From Nemania diffusa (Eukaryota; Ascomycota; Sordariomycetes; Xylariales; Xylariaceae): DNA of 64,000 nucleotides. Below, piece after piece: positions 43,001 to 56,500 of the stretch. Numbering within the stretch: position 1 is the first letter of the stretch; the number at the start of each line of letters is the position of its first letter. Position numbers and translations under genes: made by a program. Below the pieces are notes generated by a model that was given only the letters and a program-made list of their open reading frames with translations, was not told the origin of the DNA and did no database searches. The stretch is taken from the NCBI GenBank assembly GCA_038501195.1, contig JBBPUQ010000007.1, forward strand, positions 1,031,501 through 1,095,500, written 5' to 3'.

Positions 43001-45028
43001 TATTAAATTAAATTATTATATTATTTAAAATTTAATTTATTTATATAAAAAAGTTTTTTTATATAAAAGCTTTAATTTAAATTTTTTTAATAATTAATAT
43101 TTTAATTATATTAATATTTTATAACATATTTTAATATTTTATATTATATTAATTATTTAAATAAAAATTATTTAATATAAATATTTAGTTTTAAATATAT
43201 ATGTTTTTTTTATTATATAATAAAAATATATTAAATTTATTAAAAATTAAATTATTTTATTTTTAATTTTAAAATTTAAATTATTATTAAATTTATTATT
43301 ATATAAAAAGTTTTTATTATTTTTATTATTTAATATAAATATATTATATTTTTTATATAATAAAGTTTTTTATTTTAAAATATTATATATAATAAAATAT
43401 TATTTTTTTATTTTTGATTTTTTTTATTAATTATAATTAATAAATTAATAATTAAGTTTTTTATAAATAAAGTATTTTTTATTATTTTTATTATTTTTAT
43501 TATATAATTATTATAGTTTTTAATAAAATTTTTTTTAATATTATAATTATATAATTGTTTTAAATATTTAAAATTATATTATTTATTAATAAAATAAATA
43601 TTTATTATATAATAATAATTTATTTTTTAATTAAAAAAAACTTGCAATATTAATTATAAATTAAAAATAAAACTTTATATATAAATTTTTAATTAATTAA
43701 AATTAATTTAAATTTAAATATATTAAAATATATTTATATAATTATTATATAAAATAATTAAATTTTAAAATATATTATATAAATTAAAATTTATTAATTA
43801 TAATTTTTAATATTTTAAATATTATTTTTATTAAATTATTTTGTTTTATTTATATAAAAATAATAATAGTTTAATTAATTTAATATTAATCATAATTAAT
43901 TATTATATTAAAATAATTATAAAATATTATATAAATTTTATTTTATTTATATATTAAATTTATATAATTAAAATAATATTATTTAGTTTTTTTTTTTTTT
44001 AATATAAAAAAAAATATTATATAATATTATTTTTTAATAATTTTAAATTAATAATATATTAAAATAAAAATAAAAGTTTTATTATATAATATATTATATA
44101 ATTTATTATTATAATTTTAATTAAATTATTATATTTTAATAAATATAATAAATTAAATTATTTTAATTAAACTATTATAAATAATTTAAATAAAAAAAAG
44201 TTTATATAATTAATTTTTATATATAAAAAAAAATATAAAATATATAATAAAAATTTTAAAAATAAATATAAGTTTTAAAATTTTTATTTATATAAAAAAA
44301 AAAAATATTTAATTATTTATATTAAATATTATAATATATATTAATATTATTAATTTTAATATAATTAATTATAATATTAAATAATTTATTTATATAACTA
44401 AATATTATAATATATTTATTAATATAAATATTAAAACTAAAATTATTTACATAATAATTATATTTTTTTTTTTTATATAAAATAATTAACTTTATAAATT
44501 TTTTATTTCAAAACAATTTTTAAAATTAAATATTTATTTTTTATTTAAATATAATAAATAGTTTTATTTTAATTAATTATATAAAATAATTACTTTTAAT
44601 TTTTAATTATATATATTTTTTTAAATAATTTATTTAAATTAATTATAATATTTTATTATTTTAAATTAGTTTTTTTTTTTAAATTTTAAATAAAATAATA
44701 TTTATTTTATTTATATTTTTATATATAAATTTATTATTAAAATTTATATAGTTTAAAATAATAACTTTATTTATTATTTAATTATTTAATTATATAAAAA
44801 TAAAATTAATATATTATATAATATTTTATTATTATAATATATTAAATTTTTATTTATATAATAATTTAAATTAATATATTTTTTATTTTTATAATAAAAA
44901 TTATTATATTTTTTTTTTATTATATAAAAAATTTAAAAATTAAATATAAAAACTACTTTTAATAAATAATATTAATTTTATTTTTTTATTTTATTAATTT
45001 ATAATTATATTTAATAATTATTAATTAA

Positions 45029-45327
45029 TATTAATAAAACTTTTTATATATATATATATAAAAAAATTTAAAATAATTTATAAAATTTAAAATTTATTTT
45101 TAAGTTTTAAATTTTTATATTAATTTATTTATATATTTTATAAAAAAAAATATAATTAAAACAATTATATATAAATTATTTATATATATATATATATAAA
45201 ACTTATAAATTTTAATAAATTTTTATATTTTTTATTTATTTAATTATTTAATAAAAGTTTTAATTTAAGTTTTAATTATATATATTTAATATATTTATAT
45301 ATATATTATTAAATTATTAATTTAATA
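45029..45327 (-). repeat. Family A 5' LTR of the 39777-45327 element
   Basis: 299 bp, TATTAATAAAAC to TTTAATA, without the 28-bp deletion of its partner. Confidence 0.85.
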
Positions 45328-45332
45328 TTATT
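45328..45332. repeat. Target-site duplication TTATT, right copy
   Basis: Exact repeat of 39772-39776. Confidence 0.75.
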
Positions 45333-46109
45333 ATTAATTAATTTTTATATATTTTATAATTTTTTTTAAAATATTAATTTAATATTATAATTTAAAACTA
45401 TATTATTAAATAAAATTTAAAAAAATATATATTTATTAAAAATTTAAATATTATTTAAATAATAAATTTATTAAATATAAATATTTTTAATTTAATTTTA
45501 TTATTTTATATATAAATTATAATATTAAATTAATATTTAAAAAATATAACTTTTATTAATTTTTAAAATTTATAAATTTTAAAATAATTTTATATATAAT
45601 AAAATTTATAATATTTTTAATATTATTAAAGTTTTAATATAAAACTTTTATAATATTTATTTTTTAATATAAAAAATTATTATTTTTAAATATATTTATT
45701 TTATAATTTATTAATAATAATTAATTTAATTATTAATAAATTTAAAATAAATTTTATTTATAAAGTTTTAATATTTTTATATTTAATATATTTATTATAA
45801 TATATAAAATATTAAAAAAAATAATAATAAAACTTTATTATATTTAAATTAATAATATTAATATATTTTAATATATATAATATAATTTAAAAATTAATTA
45901 TTAATTATTATATTAATTATTTTAAATAAAAAATTATATTATAAATATATATTATAAAAACTTTTTTAAATTTTTTTTTTATTAATAAATTTTTTTATTA
46001 TATAAATTAAAAAATAATATTATAATTTATTAATTTTTTTAAATAATTATAATAATTATATAATTATAATAATTATAAAAATATAATTATAAATATTTAA
46101 ATAAATTAT
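45333..46109 (+). repeat. Dispersed repeat R3, copy 2, ending in the minisatellite
   Basis: The right half (about 45900-46109) matches 53090-53300 and 36110-36215 plus 36570-36640, including the ATAATTATAAATATTTA block that precedes the AATTTATTT seed. The left half has no clear counterpart in the other copies. There are no open frames. Confidence 0.5.
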
Positions 46110-46826
46110 AATTTATTTAATTTATTTAATTTATTTAATTTATTTAATTTATTTAATTTATTTAATTTATTTAATTTATTTAATTTATTTAATTTATTTA
46201 ATTTATTTAATTTATTTAATTTATTTAATTTATTTAATTTATTTAATTTATTTAATTTATTTAATTTATTTAATTTATTTAATTTATTTAATTTATTTAA
46301 TTTATTTAATTTATTTAATTTATTTAATTTATTTAATTTATTTAATTTATTTAATGTATTTAATTTATTTAATGTATTTAATGTATTTAATTTATTTAAT
46401 TTATTTAATTTATTTAATTTATTTAATTTATTTAATGTATTTAATGTATTTAATTTATTTAATTTATTTAATTTATTTAATTTATTTAATTTATTTAATT
46501 TATTTAATTTATTTAATTTATTTAATTTATTTAATTTATTTAATTTATTTAATTTATTTAATTTATTTAATTTATTTAATTTATTTAATTTATTTAATTT
46601 ATTTAATTTATTTAATTTATTTAATTTATTTAATTTATTTAATTTATTTAATTTATTTAATTTATTTAATTTATTTAATTTATTTAATTTATTTAATTTA
46701 TTTAATTTATTTAATTTATTTAATTTATTTAATTTATTTAATTTATTTAATTTATTTAATTTATTTAATTTATTTAATTTATTTAATTTATTTAATTTAT
46801 TTAATTTATTTAATTTATTTAATTTA
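46110..46826. repeat. 9-bp minisatellite, unit AATTTATTT, about 80 units
   Basis: 717 bp of almost perfect head-to-tail AATTTATTT. The only variants I see are AATGTATTT units with G at 46356, 46374, 46383, 46437 and 46446; the pair at 46374/46383 recurs 63 bp (seven units) later, which suggests a local block duplication. Because the unit is a multiple of three, one frame stays open and would give a Tyr-Leu-Ile repeat, but nothing supports translation. The left flank is repeat R3; the right flank is unrelated intermediate DNA. Confidence 0.97.
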
Positions 46827-49800
46827 AAATATATTTAAACAAGCTTGTTTAAATATAATCAGCTTAATATTAAACAAAATATTTTAGTATAATATTGTAT
46901 AGTATTTTTTAATTTAAAAACCTTTGATTTAATTCTATATAATTTTTTTTTTTTTAAACTTAGTTAAAGCAAATTTATTTTAAATTTTTTTAACTTTACT
47001 GTTTTTAATACTTTAGCTATATTATAATTATAAAACATATTGTAACTATATTATTTAAGCTTATTTATTTAAAGTTAAACTAAATATAATTATTTAAGTT
47101 TTATATAATCGCTATAGCTTTAAAACATTATAAAAAACACTTTATCGTTAACTTTAATTTTAAAATATTATATATAATCAAGCAGTATTTAATTAAATTA
47201 ACAACTTTTTAAATCAAATTATAACACTTTATTACAGCTAAAATATCAATAACTATAAACTATAAAAACACTTTTTACACCAAAAAAACCAAATTATTAA
47301 AACAGCAATTTTGCAAACATATAAACAATACAACATATTTTATTAGTAAACTTTTAAACAAATTAAATTTTAAACAGCTTGTTTTCGAACTTATATTAAA
47401 ACACTTAGCTTTTTTATATATATATTTTTTTAACTTTTTAAATATAAATTAATACATTATATTCGTTTATATATCTATGTTTTATTTAGTTATAATGCTA
47501 TTATAGCAACTTTTTATAAATATTTTCTAATAAATTTATATATAACTTTTTAAACAGTAACAAACTAATATAAAAAGTATACAATTTTAAATTTTAACTA
47601 CAAATAATTTATAAACAAATATTGCAAACTTTAATATTAAAAATTCGAAATTTATGCAGCTATTAATATTTATATAAAATATATTTTATTTTTTTGTATT
47701 AGCATATTTTTTTTAATAAAGCTTATAATATTGCAGCAATATTTAATATATATATAAAATATAAATTTTTTACTTTTAATTATACAATCGGACTGCAGAT
47801 ATAAAACGGTTTTAATAGCTACAGTATATTATTATTTTTTTGAAAATAATTCTGTTTAATACATTGTAAAACTATATTATAATAACAAAAGCAAAATATA
47901 TTGTATTACTTTTAACCCAAAAACTTAAAAATTGATTAAATTTAATATTTACTTTAATAATTTTATTTATATTATTTTATTTAGCAATAAACTATTTAAA
48001 TTTAATAACTGTTGAACTTATAGCAAAAATATTGCTAATTAATACATTAAATTATAGTAAAACTATTTTAATAAAAAACAAACGAAGTTTTAATAAATAA
48101 ATTATATTTAATTTTATTTAAACAAGTTTGTTTTAACTAAACTTTTTTAACTTTATTTTATATATTTTAAAAAAAAAAAACTTTAAAATAAATATTAAAC
48201 TATTAATTAAATTGTTTTGCTTTATATTTTTATGCTTTTATTTAAATAAAAATTTATATCATTTATAAAGTTTTAAAATAGTTATTTAATTAAAAAGCAA
48301 AAGTTGTGTTTTTATATAATACTTAATAAGTTTTAAGTTTTTTAAATATAATTAAATCTAAATTATATTATCAATTGTTAAATTATTTATAACTTAACTT
48401 ATTTAAATATATTTTTAGCTATTTTAAAATAAAAACATTTTAATACTGCTTAATACTTTTTATTAAATATAATAAAACTTTGTTTTTTTTATATAAAAAT
48501 ATTTAAAGCTGTTGCAGCTTTATTAATACAATTTAAAGCTTTTTTATTACAAAAGTATTAATTTTTTCAAAGTTTTTTTATAACTTATAAAAACAAACAT
48601 TAATATTTAAATTTATACTTAATAAAACATTTATTAAAAAAATAAAAATTTGCTACAAAGTAAATAAACAAATTAAATATTAATTTATTTATATTAAAAT
48701 ATATAAAAAGCAACGAAAATAAAAAAAAAAATAAAAATAATAATTAATTTATTTTAATTTTAACAATAATATTAAAACTTCTTTTTGCTGTTTTTATTTA
48801 AGTCTATATTATTTAAAGTTGATTTTATATAATTATAGATTTTTAAATCTATACTATTTTTAAACGCGCTTTATTAAATCAACCCTTTTTCAATCTTATA
48901 ATAATTTAAATATAGCAATATAATCAAACTTGCTAAAAAGCTTAAAAAGTTGTATTTTTTTGATTTTTCTTGTACAATTTTAGTTTTTTTAATTTTTAGC
49001 AAATTTTGCTTGCTAGTTTTAACTACTTTATTTTAAAAATAAACTTTATTAAAGCTGAAACAATTATTTAAAGCTTAAATAATTGAAAAAAAAAAATTGA
49101 TATTTTTGTGTTTTCGTTTCCGACTATTTTATATAAATAAAAACAAAATTATAAAAAATAATACCGAAATATCGCTATCTAACTCAAACTTTTTCGATTC
49201 AACCAGTTTTTGTTTATAAATAACAAAAATAATAAAATCTTTTTTTATATCTGCTTTTTTATATAAAACTTTATATAATATATTAACTGTAATAAAATCC
49301 GAAAAAATTAAAATAAACTTAAATATAGTTATTTTATATTTTATATTAATATTTTTAACTAAACACTAATTAAATATAGTTGTTTATATAATATTTACTT
49401 TAAATTTAACAAAAAAAAAGTTTAATAAATTTTAATAATTATTAAAACAGTTAATAAAAAAAAAACGCTAAATATATCTAATACTATAAAGCACAATTTT
49501 TTTATATTTTTAAGTTGATATTTTAGCGCAACAGTTTAAATAGTATTTAGCAAAATATATTTTTAATATATATTTAATAGTAAAAAACTCCTTCGATTTG
49601 TTTTAAGTTTGTTAAATATTAAAAAAACGACTTGAAAAAGCAGCAGTAATAAAATCAACAAATAAAAACTTCAAAAAAACAGCTAATTAAAAAGAAATAG
49701 CAAGTCGAAAAATAGATGTAAATCGAAATCGCAGAAATAAAGTCAAAAAAATAAAAAACGCATTTATAAACAGCAATATTAATTCAGTTTATATATAAAC

Positions 49801-50220
49801 AAATAAGCAATTAAAAATATAAAAGCAAAAGTTAATACTACATTTGTATATATTTAATAAAAGTTGCATAAACAAAATTTTAAAATATTTAAAACTAATA
49901 AAAAAATAGAAAAAAAAAACTATAGCAATAATAAAAATATAAACAAAATTAAAAAATATTAAACAAAAAAGCAATAATAATAATAAATAAATAATAAACT
50001 AAAAAAACTTAATAAGTTTAAATATAAACAAACTTATTTAAATAAAAACTAAAAAAGTTAAAAGTATTAAAAAATAGCTTGCAAAAAACTAGCTAATTTA
50101 TAAACAAATATTAATATAAATATAAAAATATATTCATTTAAAGCATATATATATAATATTTTGCAAGTTAATTAAAAATAAAATAAATATAGCAAAATAA
50201 AATATAATTATGAAAAATAA
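46827..50220. other. Intermediate AT-rich tract, no gene recognised
   Basis: Composition resembles 1-3576: AT-rich but with scattered C and G, often in GCT/AGC words and some TCG/CGA. Part of it, roughly 49600-50150, is A-rich on the plus strand. Frames are closed except for a 61-codon Phe/Ile-rich frame that looks like chance. It is probably a less completely mutated transposon of a different family; no terminal repeats were found. Confidence 0.55.
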
Positions 50221-50238
50221 AAAGCTAAAACTTAAAGT

Positions 50239-50284
50239 AAAATTTAAAAAAATTTAAAAAAATTTAAAAAAATTTAAAAAAATT
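50239..50284. repeat. 10-bp tandem repeat, four units
   Basis: Four consecutive AATTTAAAAA units, then a short mirror-like T-rich stretch. It sits at the change from intermediate to saturated composition. Confidence 0.85.
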
Positions 50285-50379
50285 ATAAAAAATTTTTTAA
50301 ATTTTTTTAAAAAATAAAATAACTATAAAATAATATTTAAAAATAAAATAAATTTAAAATATTAAATAAAAAAAAATAA

Positions 50380-51667
50380 ATAATATTAAAAATAAAATAT
50401 TAAAATTATATAAATTAATTATAAAAAATATATAAAATAATAATTTTTATATAAAATTAATTAATAAATTTTAATTAATAATATATATTATAATAATAAT
50501 AAAATTAATAAAATATAAATTAAAATAAAATAAAATATTTAAATATATAAATTAATTAATATATAAAAATAATATATAATTATTTAATTTTTTTAAAAAT
50601 AAAAGTTTTTTTTAATTTAATAAAATATTTAAATAATATATAAAATTATAATTTATTTTTTAATATATAAATATATTTTAAATATAATATTAAAAATAAT
50701 ATTAATTTAAAATTTTATAATTATAAATTTATTAAAAATTTTTTAATATATAATAAATTTAAATTATATATAAATATTTTTTTTAATTAAATATATTTTA
50801 AATTATTAATATATTTAATTTAATAATATTTTAATATTTTTAAAATATATTAAATATAAAAATTAAAATATATAAATAAATTTTAAATAATTTATATATA
50901 TTAATTATAAATAAATTAATAAAGAAAATTAAAAAAAGTTTTTATATATAAATAATAAAAGTTTAATTATATATTTATTATATTTTAATAAATATAATAA
51001 ATTAAATTATAATAAATAATTATTTATATAATTAAGTTTTATATATAAAATAAAATATTTAATATATAATAAATTTTTAAAAAATAAATATAAATTTTAA
51101 AAGTTTTATTTATATAATAAAAAATAAAAATATATTTAATTTTAAAATAATTATATATATTATTATTTATTTATTTTTTATTATTAAATTTAATTATTAT
51201 AATAAATAATTAATTAAATATATAATTAATAATTATAAATATTAATTTTTTTAATTATAAACTTTTTTTAAAAATAAATAAATTAATTATTTATTATTAA
51301 TTTTATATTATATATATATTTTTAAAATATTATATAAAATATATTAATAATTATATTAAAATAATAAAATTATTATTTTAAATTATTTTTATTATAAATT
51401 TTAATATATTTAATAAAAAATAAAAAAAATAAAATATAAATATAAATTAAAATAAAAATAATTAAAATAATTTAAAAATTAAATAAATATTTAAATTAAA
51501 ATTTTGTTAATTTTATATAAATAAAATAATATAAATTTTATAATATTTATATTTTTAAATTTTAATAATTAATTTATTTTATATTTAAAATTAAAAATTA
51601 AAAAATTAATATAATTTTTTTTTATAATTTTATTTTATTTTATTAAGTTATAATTATATATTATAAA
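50380..51667 (-). mobile_element. Family A internal fragment with large deletions, minus strand
   Basis: Blocks at about 50420-50780 and 50940-51140 follow 40670-41160 and 44090-44310 in order, so most of the internal region is deleted. 51590-51667 resembles the sequence next to the 5' LTR at 44960-45028. It runs directly into the LTR at 51668. It is fully AT-converted. Confidence 0.6.
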
Positions 51668-51919
51668 TATTAATTAATATTTATAAAATTTTATATTAAT
51701 TTATATATAAAATTAAAAAAAATATTATTAAATATTTATATATAAATAATATATATATATATATAATTTTTATTATTTTTTTATTATTTTTTTATTATTT
51801 AATTATTTAATAATAAATTTAATATATATATATATATATTATAAAAAAAATTATAATTATAAAAATTATATATATATTATATATATATATATAAATTATA
51901 TTAAATTATTAATTTAATT
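51668..51919 (-). repeat. Family A LTR shared by two internal regions
   Basis: A minus-oriented LTR of about 250 bp with deletions in its first third and expanded TA runs. It ends in the usual TTAAATTATTAATTTAAT form. Internal sequence of family A lies on both sides. Confidence 0.7.
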
Positions 51920-54900
51920 TAAAAAAAAAGTTTTATATAATAATTATAATTTTAATATTTATAATTTATTTATATATTTTTATATATAATTAATTTATTT
52001 TTATTAATTAATTTTTTTAATATTTAATTAAATATATTTTATATAAATATTAATTGTAATATTTTAATTATTAATTTATTATAATTTTATAAATTTTTAA
52101 TTTTATAAAATAATATAATATTATTATTAATTATAAAATTATTTTTTATATAATTTTTAATAATTAATATAATTATAAATTTAATTTAAAAATTTAAAAT
52201 TATATTATTTATAAATATTTTATTATTAAAAAGAAATTTATATAATAAAAATTTAAAATAATATAATATAATTTTTAATAATTTTTAAATTTATATAATA
52301 ATTTATAATAATATTTTTTTAATAATATTAAAAAATAATTTTTATTATATAATAATAATTATAAAATTAATATATATATTATTAATAATTTATTAATAAA
52401 ATAAAATTAATATAATATATTTTAAATAATTTTTAAATAATTTTTAATTTTATTAATAATTTATTATATTTTATATATTTAATTAATATATATTTAAATA
52501 ATATTATTTTTTTTTATTTAAAAGTTATTTATAAATTAAAATAAATTTAAAATTAATTAATTTTATATTTATTATTATAAATTATATTTATATTTAAATA
52601 AATAAATTTTAAAAATAATTAATATAATAAATTTATTAAAAATTAAATAAAATAATAAATATAAAAAAATAAAAATAATAAATAAAAAAACATTTATATA
52701 AATATATTAATTTAATTAAAAAAGTTAAGTTTATTTTTTAATTTTTTTAATTTTACTTTTTTTTTTAAAATATATAATATTATTTAATTTTTTAATTTAT
52801 TATTAATATTATATTTATTTATTAAATATTATAATAAAAATTAATAAAATAAAATAAATAAAATAAATAAATTAAATAAATTAAATAAAAGAAATAATAT
52901 AAATAAATTATTAATATATTAAAATTAATAATTAAATTTAAATTTTAAATTTTATTAAAACTTTTTAAATTAAATTTAAATTAAATTTATTTATAAAATA
53001 TAAATAATTATTAAATTATATAATATTTTTAATTAATATTAAAAAATAATTTATATAATAATTTAAATAATTTAATTTTTTTTTATTAAATTAATTATTA
53101 TAAATAAAAAATTATATTATTATTTATTATATTATATAATAAAAACTATTTTAACTTTTTTTTTATTAATAAATTATTTTATTATATAAATTTAAAAATA
53201 ATATTGTTTAAAAAAATATTAATAAATTAATAAAAATAATTTTATAATAAATATTATTTATAAAAAATATAATTATAAATATTTAAATTTAATAATTTAT
53301 TTAATTTTTTATTACTAAATTTAAATTTAATTATTTTATTATAATTTTATTATTTATTTAAAAAAATAAAAAATAAATTATATATTTTAAATTTATTAAA
53401 TAATATATAATTAAAAATAAATTTATATTAATATTAATTATATATAATATTTTAATTTATTTATAAATTTTATTTATTAAATTTTATAAAATATTTAAAT
53501 ATTAAATTTATTTTTAATTTTATATAAAATAATAATTTTATTTAATATATAATAAATATATATTATATATAAATATTATTATATTTAATTTTTAATTTAA
53601 TTTATTAATAAAATAATTATATAATTAAAAATATAAAATTTATTATATTTTTATTTTTTAATTTAATTTATTATATAATTATATATATATTTAAAAAAAT
53701 ATTTTATAATTTTATATATATATTAAACTTTTAAATTAATTATAATATTAAATTTTATTATATTATTTAATTTTTAATATAAATTTTATTAAAAATATTA
53801 TAATTTAATTATATTAAATTAAACTTTTATAATTATTAATATATATTATTTATAATTTAAATTAAAAAATAAAGTTTTTTAATATATATATTATATTATA
53901 AAACAATTAAAAAATATAATATATATAATTAATATATTTTTAATAATTATTTGAAATTATATTTATAAATTATTTAAAAACTTATTTTTTTATATAATAA
54001 ATTTAATATAACTATTTATTAATAATATAATTTAAATTATATATAATAAAACTTTATTAATATATTTATTTTATTAATTATAATATTAAATTTTTAAATT
54101 ATAATATTTTTTTATAATTTTATTTAATTTATATATTTTATTTATATTATAATTTAATTTTAAAAAATTAATAAAAAGTTTTATATAAAAATATAAATTT
54201 AATTTTTATTTATATAATTTAATTAATATTAATTTTTATATAAATATTTTTTATTATTTTTATAATTTTTTATATAATTTTTAATTTTAAAATAGTTTTT
54301 AATAAATATAATAAATTATTATTAATTTTATAATTTTATAATTTTTTTATTTAAAATATTAAATATATAATAAAATAATATTTATATTTATTTAATTTAT
54401 TTAATATATTTAATATATTTAATATATATTATTTTATATATAATTTATATTAAAATTATATATAATATAATTAAATAGTTTTTTATATATTAAAATTTAA
54501 TATTAATATTATATATAAATTAAAAATTAAAAGTTTTATTTATTTAAAATAAAATATATTTATTAATTATATATAAAATTATTTATTTATTAATTTATAT
54601 AATATTAATTATATTAATTTTTAATAAAAATTTAAACTTTTTAAAAAAATTAATTATATTATTAATAATAATAATAAAGTTTTTTAATTTTTTAAAATAA
54701 TTTTATAAATTTTTTTATATATAAATATTTAAATAAATAATATAATTTTTAAAATATTTATTTTATAAAATAACTTTTAATTTTTAATTAATTAATATTA
54801 AAAATTAAATATTATTATTAATATATAATAAATATTATTTATTATATTATTATATTTTATATATTATTTAAATAAATATATAATTAAAAAATATTTTATA

Positions 54901-56500
54901 ATAATATAAAAATAAAATTAATATATTTACAATATAAAATTTAATTAATTTAATTAAAATTTAAATAATTATAATAATTATAATTTTTATATTTTTAATA
55001 ATATTAAATATAATTGTTATATTATTTAAAGTTTAATTTATTTATATAAAAAAGTTTTTTTATATAAAAGTTTTAATTTAATTTATTTTAATAATTAATA
55101 CTTTAATTATATTAATATTTAATATTATATTAATTATAAATATTTAATTTTTAATTTATATATATATATATTTTAATATAATAATAAAATATAAATTTTA
55201 TTAATAATTAAGTTATTTTATTTTTAATTTTAAAATATAAATTTAAAAAAATTTTATTATAATTTAAATAATATATATTAATTTTATAATTTAATTTAAA
55301 TATATTATAATTTTAATATATTTATTTTAAAATATTATATATAATAAAATATTAAATTTTTTATATTAATTTTATTTATAAAATATAATTAATAATTAAA
55401 TTTTTTATAAATAAAAAATATTTATAATATTATTTATAATTTAAAATATATTAATTATAACTATTAATATTTTAAATATTATTTTTATTTAACTTTTTAA
55501 TTTTATATATATAAAAATTATTATAATTTAATTAATTTAATTTAAATTATAATTAATTATTATATTAAAATAATTATTAAATATTAATTAAATTTTATTT
55601 TATTTTTATATTAAATTAAAATAATTTAAATAATTTTATTTAATTTTTTTTTAATATAAAAAAAATATTATATAATATTATTTTTTTATAATATTAAATT
55701 AATAATATTTTAATATAAAGATTTAAATTATATTATATAATATATTATATAATATATTATATTTTAATAAATATAATAAATTAAATTATTTTAATAAAAT
55801 TATTATAAATAATTTGAAAAAATAAAAAGTTTATATAATTAATATTTATTTATTTAATTTTAATATTATAAATTATATTAATATTATTAATATTATTAAT
55901 AAAATATATTATTTAAAATAATATTATATATTAAATTTAAAAATATAATAATAAAAAAATTAATTTTAAATAAATTAATAAAATTTATTTAATTTAAATT
56001 TTAATTTATTTTAATTATTTATTTTTATTTTATTTTTATTAAAATAATTTTTTTATTTTATTATATTAATTAATTTTAATATATAATTATTTAATTTTTT
56101 ATTATTATTATAATTAATATGTATATAAATTATTTATTACTAATTTTTAATTATATATATATTATTAAATATTATAAAAAATAAATTAATAATTTTATTA
56201 AAATATTTAAATTAATTAAATTAAATATAATATTTTAATATTTAAAATTAATATTATTTTTTAATTATATTTTAATATAAAAATAATTTAAAAATAATTT
56301 AATTATTTAAAAATTTATAATTTTTATTTAAATTAATATAATTATTATAAATAATTTTATTATAAATTTAAATATAATTATAAAAAATAATAAATATAAA
56401 AATAAATAAAAAATTAAAAACTAAATAATAATAAAAATAATTTATAATTTAATTAATTTATATAAATATATATAAATTATATTAAATATATTAATTATTT
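51920..56500 (-). mobile_element. Old family A internal region, minus strand, interrupted
   Basis: 51920-52430 follows 40061-40860, 53475-55870 follows 40970-44220, and 56100-56460 follows 29610-29960, all in the same orientation. Between the first two blocks lie about 1 kb of unrelated DNA (52440-53475) that contains repeat R3. No 5' LTR is recognisable after 56500. Saturated RIP; no frames. Confidence 0.65.
52990..53340 (+). repeat. Dispersed repeat R3, copy 3, inside a family A relic
   Basis: Matches the right part of 45333-46109, including the block around 53170-53210 and the ATATAATTATAAATATTTAA block near 53262-53286. It ends with an unexpanded AATTTATTTAATTTTTT near 53294-53310. The surrounding 52440-53475 interrupts the family A element, so R3 may be a mobile element of about 1 kb. 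Confidence 0.5.

Larger units (their letters stand above)
39777..45327 (-). mobile_element. Full-length family A LTR retrotransposon, minus strand, second copy
   Basis: 5,551 bp with LTRs at 39777-40060 and 45029-45327 and the perfect duplication TTATT. Its internal region keeps the roughly 300 bp next to the 3' LTR that the 24911-30525 copy has lost, and it matches the reverse complement of 3718-7304 and 7656-12946. Part of the 5' internal region (roughly 44400-45000) is shorter than in the other copies. G and C are nearly eliminated and no protein frame remains. Confidence 0.88.

Noticed and set aside
24911..45327. Terminal inverted repeats of a single large element, since 7348-13254 faces the minus-strand copies
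   Set aside because: Each copy has its own direct LTR pair and its own distinct target duplication, so these are independent insertions in opposite orientations.
46354..46827. 157-codon open frame of Tyr-Leu-Ile repeats
   Set aside because: It exists only because the 9-bp minisatellite unit is a multiple of three and lacks a stop in one frame. There is no promoter, no conserved sequence, and it lies in heterochromatin-like DNA.
49789..49974. 61-codon minus-strand frame rich in Phe and Ile
   Set aside because: Its composition simply reflects A-rich plus-strand DNA; there is no start context or domain.
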